Shown: positions 60,809-64,000 of the stretch, in pieces
How positions within the stretch are numbered: the stretch's first letter is position 1
Layout of the letters: every line of letters starts with the position of its first letter
Source: Hafnia paralvei ATCC 29927
GTDB taxonomy: Bacteria; Pseudomonadota; Gammaproteobacteria; Enterobacterales; Enterobacteriaceae
DNA length: 64,000 bases
NCBI RefSeq assembly: GCF_001655005.1
Contig: NZ_LXET01000041.1
Location: 1-64,000 of the forward strand
Reading direction: 5' to 3'
Notes under the pieces: model-generated
The model's input: only the letters and a program-made list of their open reading frames with translations
Told to the model about the DNA's origin: nothing
Database searches by the model: none
Position numbers and translations under genes: made by a program

Positions 60809-61435
60809 GTGGCGAAGAATTACTACGACATCACCTTGGCATTAGCCGGTATCTGTCAATCAGCTCGTCTGGTTCAACAGCTGGCACATGAAGGTCAATG
60901 CGATAACACCGCAATGAGAACGTCGCTAAACAGTATTCTTCAAACTAACCCGCCTTCTACGCTCGCCGTATTTGGCGATCACGAGCGCGACCTCAAGCTG
61001 GGTCTTGAAACACTGCTGAACGTGTTGAATGCTAATCGCCAGGGACCTGGCGCAGAATTGACCCGCTACTGCCTAAGTTTGATGGTGTTGGAACGCAAGC
61101 TGTTTGCCAACAATAGCGCTATGCAAACACTGTCTGAACGCATCAGCGTTTTAGACCGTCAACTCGCCCACTTTGACCTCGAGTCAGAAACCATAGTCAG
61201 CTCTCTGGCCTCGATCTATGTGGATGTCGTTAGCCCTTTAGGACCACGTATTCAGGTCACAGGGTCGCCAACCATCCTGCAAAATCCGCTGATTCAAGCC
61301 AAAGTGCGCGCTGCACTGCTGGCGGGGATCCGTTCAGGTATTCTGTGGCAACAGGTCGGCGGTGGCCGTTTACAGCTGATGTTTTCACGTAATCGCCTGT
61401 TCCAGATGGCACAAAATTTACTCACGCATTGCTAG
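60809..61435 (+). CDS. hflD: HflD, high-frequency lysogenisation protein
   Basis: A 208-residue, peripheral membrane protein. In E. coli it sequesters phage lambda CII at the membrane. VAKNYYDITLALAGICQSARLVQQLAHEGQCD and the C-terminal GGGRLQLMFSRNRL match the family. A GTG at 60809 is the start, with CAGGAG seven bases upstream, giving MAKNYYD as in E. coli. purB follows after about 70 bases. Confidence 0.94.
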   Translation: MAKNYYDITLALAGICQSARLVQQLAHEGQCDNTAMRTSLNSILQTNPPSTLAVFGDHERDLKLGLETLLNVLNANRQGPGAELTRYCLSLMVLERKLFANNSAMQTLSERISVLDRQLAHFDLESETIVSSLASIYVDVVSPLGPRIQVTGSPTILQNPLIQAKVRAALLAGIRSGILWQQVGGGRLQLMFSRNRLFQMAQNLLTHC

Positions 61436-61505
61436 TTCCGGTGGTATTCCACCGGACGTTTTATCGATTTGATTATCCACCTCAATCCCTCAGGAGTTGC
61501 TACCG

Positions 61506-62876
61506 ATGGAATTATCCTCTCTGACCGCAGTGTCACCGATTGACGGCCGCTATGGCGATAAAGTCACCGCGCTACGTCCGATTTTCAGTGAATATGGTCT
61601 GCTGAAGTTCCGTGTGCAGGTAGAAGTACGCTGGCTGCAAAAATTGGCAGCCTGTGCAGAAATTCGCGAAGTTCCGTCTTTTGACGCCGACGCAAACGCT
61701 TACCTTGATAAAATCGTTGCCGAATTCAGCGAGCAAGATGCTCAGCGCATTAAAACCATCGAACGCACTACCAACCATGACGTCAAAGCCGTCGAATACT
61801 TTTTGAAAGAGAAAGTTGCCGAAGTCCCTGCGCTGCATGCGGTATCTGAATTCATCCATTTTGCCTGCACTTCTGAAGACATTAACAACCTGTCTCATGC
61901 GCTGATGCTGAACACCGCCCGCGAAGAAGTTATCAAGCCGCAGTGGCGCAAAATTATCGACGCCATCGCCGGTCTAGCTCAGGAGTATCGCGATATTCCT
62001 CTGCTGTCTCGCACCCATGGTCAGCCAGCAACGCCGTCCACCGTCGGTAAAGAGTTTGCCAACGTGGCATACCGTATGGAGCGCCAGTTCCGCCAGTTAG
62101 AGAAAGTAGATATTCTCGGCAAAATTAACGGTGCCGTCGGCAATTATAATGCGCACCTAGTCGCCTATCCTGAAGTCAACTGGCATCAGTTCAGTGAAGA
62201 GTTTGTCACCTCACTGGGCATTCAATGGAATCCGTACACGACTCAAATCGAACCGCATGATTACATTGCTGAACTGTTCGACTGCGTAGCACGTTTCAAC
62301 ACCATTCTGCTCGACTTCGATCGTGACATCTGGGGCTATATCGCGCTCAGCCACTTCAAGCAGAAAACTATCGCTGGCGAAATTGGTTCGTCGACCATGC
62401 CACACAAGGTAAACCCAATCGACTTCGAAAACTCCGAAGGCAATCTGGGTCTGTCAAATGCGGTATTAGGTCACCTTGCATCTAAGCTGCCGGTTTCTCG
62501 TTGGCAGCGTGACCTTACAGACTCCACCGTCTTGCGTAATCTGGGCGTTGGCTTGGGTTATGCACTGATTGCCTATCAGTCGACGTTGAAAGGGATCAGC
62601 AAACTGGAAGTGAACCGCGATCATCTATTGGATGAACTGGATCATAACTGGGAAGTTTTGGCTGAGCCGATTCAAACCGTGATGCGCCGTTATGGTATTG
62701 AAAAGCCTTATGAGAAGCTGAAAGAGCTAACCCGTGGTAAACGCGTCGATGCAGCAGGAATGCAGGCCTTTATTGATGGTTTAGCACTACCTGATGAAGA
62801 AAAAACTCGCCTGAAAGCGATGACGCCAGCCAACTATATCGGCGAGGCTATCACTTTGGTGGATAAGCTGAAGTAG
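61506..62876 (+). CDS. purB: Adenylosuccinate lyase
   Basis: A 456-residue fumarase-superfamily enzyme, the same length as E. coli PurB, that releases fumarate from adenylosuccinate and SAICAR in purine synthesis. The catalytic signature loop is GEIGSSTMPHKVNPIDFEN, and TSEDINN and SRTHGQPATPSTVGKE line the active site. The start MELSSLTAVSP at 61506 is canonical. A terminator follows at 62903. Confidence 0.96.
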   Translation: MELSSLTAVSPIDGRYGDKVTALRPIFSEYGLLKFRVQVEVRWLQKLAACAEIREVPSFDADANAYLDKIVAEFSEQDAQRIKTIERTTNHDVKAVEYFLKEKVAEVPALHAVSEFIHFACTSEDINNLSHALMLNTAREEVIKPQWRKIIDAIAGLAQEYRDIPLLSRTHGQPATPSTVGKEFANVAYRMERQFRQLEKVDILGKINGAVGNYNAHLVAYPEVNWHQFSEEFVTSLGIQWNPYTTQIEPHDYIAELFDCVARFNTILLDFDRDIWGYIALSHFKQKTIAGEIGSSTMPHKVNPIDFENSEGNLGLSNAVLGHLASKLPVSRWQRDLTDSTVLRNLGVGLGYALIAYQSTLKGISKLEVNRDHLLDELDHNWEVLAEPIQTVMRRYGIEKPYEKLKELTRGKRVDAAGMQAFIDGLALPDEEKTRLKAMTPANYIGEAITLVDKLK

Positions 62877-62902
62877 TCCCGTATCTACCTCATGCATTCA
62901 CT

Positions 62903-62934
62903 CAAACTGCTCACTTCGGTGGGCAGTTTTTATT
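62903..62934 (+). terminator. Terminator of purB
   Basis: AAACTGC and GCAGTTT with inner CAC/GTG around TTCG, followed by TTTATTC: an extra-stable UUCG hairpin terminator. Confidence 0.88.
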
Positions 62935-63072
62935 CAATCACACACCGTTTGTCTATCAATACCTCCCTCCTCCACGAAATCACGCTTTTTTCCTTCTGCT
63001 ATCTGAAATCACGGTCTACACTGAGAATCTCATCAGTCTTAATCCATACCAATAATCCGGACGTTCAAAGCT

Positions 63073-63834
63073 ATGAGCGCTGAAAATAGCCAGCAATTAT
63101 TGAATAAATTACAGCAAGATATTGCCCAAACGGGCTCAATGCCAATTTATCTGAGATTTAATGAGTCTCTACGTGAAGCCATCGATCAAGGGATCGTGAA
63201 ACCGGGAGACTTTCTCCCCAGCGAACGTGCTTTTACTGACGCATTGAAAATTTCACGAATTACCGTCCGTAAAGCGCTGGCATGTTTAGAACAGGACGAC
63301 ATCATCGGGCGAGGCCGAGGCTTTGGCACCATGGTGAAGAATGTGCCAACTCCGCCGCTGGCATACTCACTCGCCACCATTAAAGGATTCTCAGGCGAAG
63401 TTAATTTGCAAGGACGTATCCCCGGTTCCGTATGGCTAAAACGCGAGCGCGTTGTCGCTTCTGTTAGCGTGGCTGAAAAACTCAGTATTCCACAAAATAG
63501 CCCGGTGTTTCGCCTTGAGCGTATTCGCACCGTTGACCATAGCCCGGTTTCTGTCGCGATCTCCTACGTAGTTGAAGATGCTATTGATGACGTGGAACAA
63601 ATTGGTAACTCACTGTATGACTATCTGCGCAGTCGCCGAATTCAATTTGGCAAACTCTATAGCCAAATAAGCGCCTGTTTAGCTGATAATGAACTGCGCG
63701 AGAAATTATTGATTAAAGAGCCTTCCGCGATGCTAGTGATTCGTCAAACCCTGCTCGATCACGAACTACGACCGCTGGAGTACAGCATTAACTATTGCCG
63801 TGGTGATATGTACGAATACTCTACTGAAGACTAA
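63073..63834 (+). CDS. GntR-family transcriptional regulator with UTRA domain
   Basis: A 253-residue HutC-subfamily regulator. Winged helix: LREAIDQGIVKPGDFLPSERAFTDALKISRITVRKALACLEQDDIIGRGRGFGTMV; the UTRA effector domain follows, with PVFRLERIRTVDHSPVSVAISYV and PLEYSINYCRGDMYEY. UTRA proteins sense sugar phosphates such as GlcNAc-6-P or other small ligands. The target would likely be a sugar gene further right, outside the window. Confidence 0.86.
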   Translation: MSAENSQQLLNKLQQDIAQTGSMPIYLRFNESLREAIDQGIVKPGDFLPSERAFTDALKISRITVRKALACLEQDDIIGRGRGFGTMVKNVPTPPLAYSLATIKGFSGEVNLQGRIPGSVWLKRERVVASVSVAEKLSIPQNSPVFRLERIRTVDHSPVSVAISYVVEDAIDDVEQIGNSLYDYLRSRRIQFGKLYSQISACLADNELREKLLIKEPSAMLVIRQTLLDHELRPLEYSINYCRGDMYEYSTED

Positions 63835-63858
63835 CCGTTACGTTGTCACAAAAAAATA

Positions 63859-63897
63859 GCGCCATCTAAGGATAACGTGGATGGCGTTTTATTTTTC
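63859..63897 (+). terminator. Terminator of the GntR gene
   Basis: GCGCCATC pairs with GATGGCGT (one G-T) around a 13-base loop, followed by TTTATTTTTC. Confidence 0.82.
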
Positions 63898-64000
63898 GCA
63901 TCCTGCAAAGCCGCTCGCAAAATATGCTTAGCATTAGCTCATTTTGTCACACATCCTCGCGTATAACCTCGCAGATATTTATCACCAACCTCATTACACC

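Overview
The window is a chromosomal segment of a member of the Enterobacterales. Gene content and order match the Escherichia coli backbone in several blocks (yniA-yniB-hxpB-ydjM-tcyP; yciB-yciA-tonB-yciI-cls-yciU-acnA; icd-rluE-nudJ-mnmA-hflD-purB). The protein sequences diverge enough, and the inserted genes are different enough, to point to a relative such as Hafnia/Obesumbacterium rather than E. coli; the genus is an inference from memory of these families. No rRNA operon, CRISPR array, intact insertion sequence or intact prophage is visible.

Region 1 (1-19.5 kb) is mostly housekeeping: lytic transglycosylase EmtA, a GhoS-like protein without its toxin, YniA/YniB/HxpB, SOS-linked YdjM, the cystine carrier TcyP, a SulP anion transporter, YciB/YciA, TonB, YciI, a Dps-type ferritin, YciY, cardiolipin synthase, YciU, a voltage-gated-type ion channel with a C-terminal zinc ribbon, aconitase A and Spy. 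Region 2 (20-26 kb) holds KduI/KduD for pectin/uronate catabolism behind a KdgR-like site. It is followed by a Mo/W-type cluster: a ModA-like protein without signal peptide and, convergent to it, a FecCD-type ABC importer. ModE-type operators lie at both outer ends of this cluster, which points to oxyanion rather than iron or B12 uptake. Next comes a 58-residue protein whose Shine-Dalgarno is locked in a hairpin.

Region 3 (26-46 kb) contains tRNA-Thr and tRNA-Ser, several membrane proteins (DoxX, MarC, YfdC), the osmolyte carrier ProP, the YfiR-YfiN-YfiB c-di-GMP switch, a MarA-type regulator with an unknown partner, an SMR efflux pump, two LysR regulators, a membrane-embedded chemoreceptor, an EamA exporter, a b-type cytochrome and umuDC behind a LexA box. 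Region 4 (46-52.5 kb) is accessory: an AT-rich hexapeptide acyltransferase, a cold-shock-domain protein, the phenolic acid decarboxylase padC with a divergent LysR regulator, a tiny lipoprotein, and a roughly 1 kb scar between icd and a decayed second copy of the icd 3' end, the footprint left by phages that integrate in icd.

Region 5 (52.5-64 kb) is the icd-rluE-nudJ-mnmA-hflD-purB backbone interrupted by three additions: a periplasmic protein with two SH3-like repeats, a fasciclin/ECF sigma/anti-sigma set with its own ECF-type promoter, and a membrane diguanylate cyclase. A GntR/UTRA regulator ends the window. Several small genes shorter than 60 codons are annotated here from start, ribosome-binding site and reading frame alone; homology searches would decide them.
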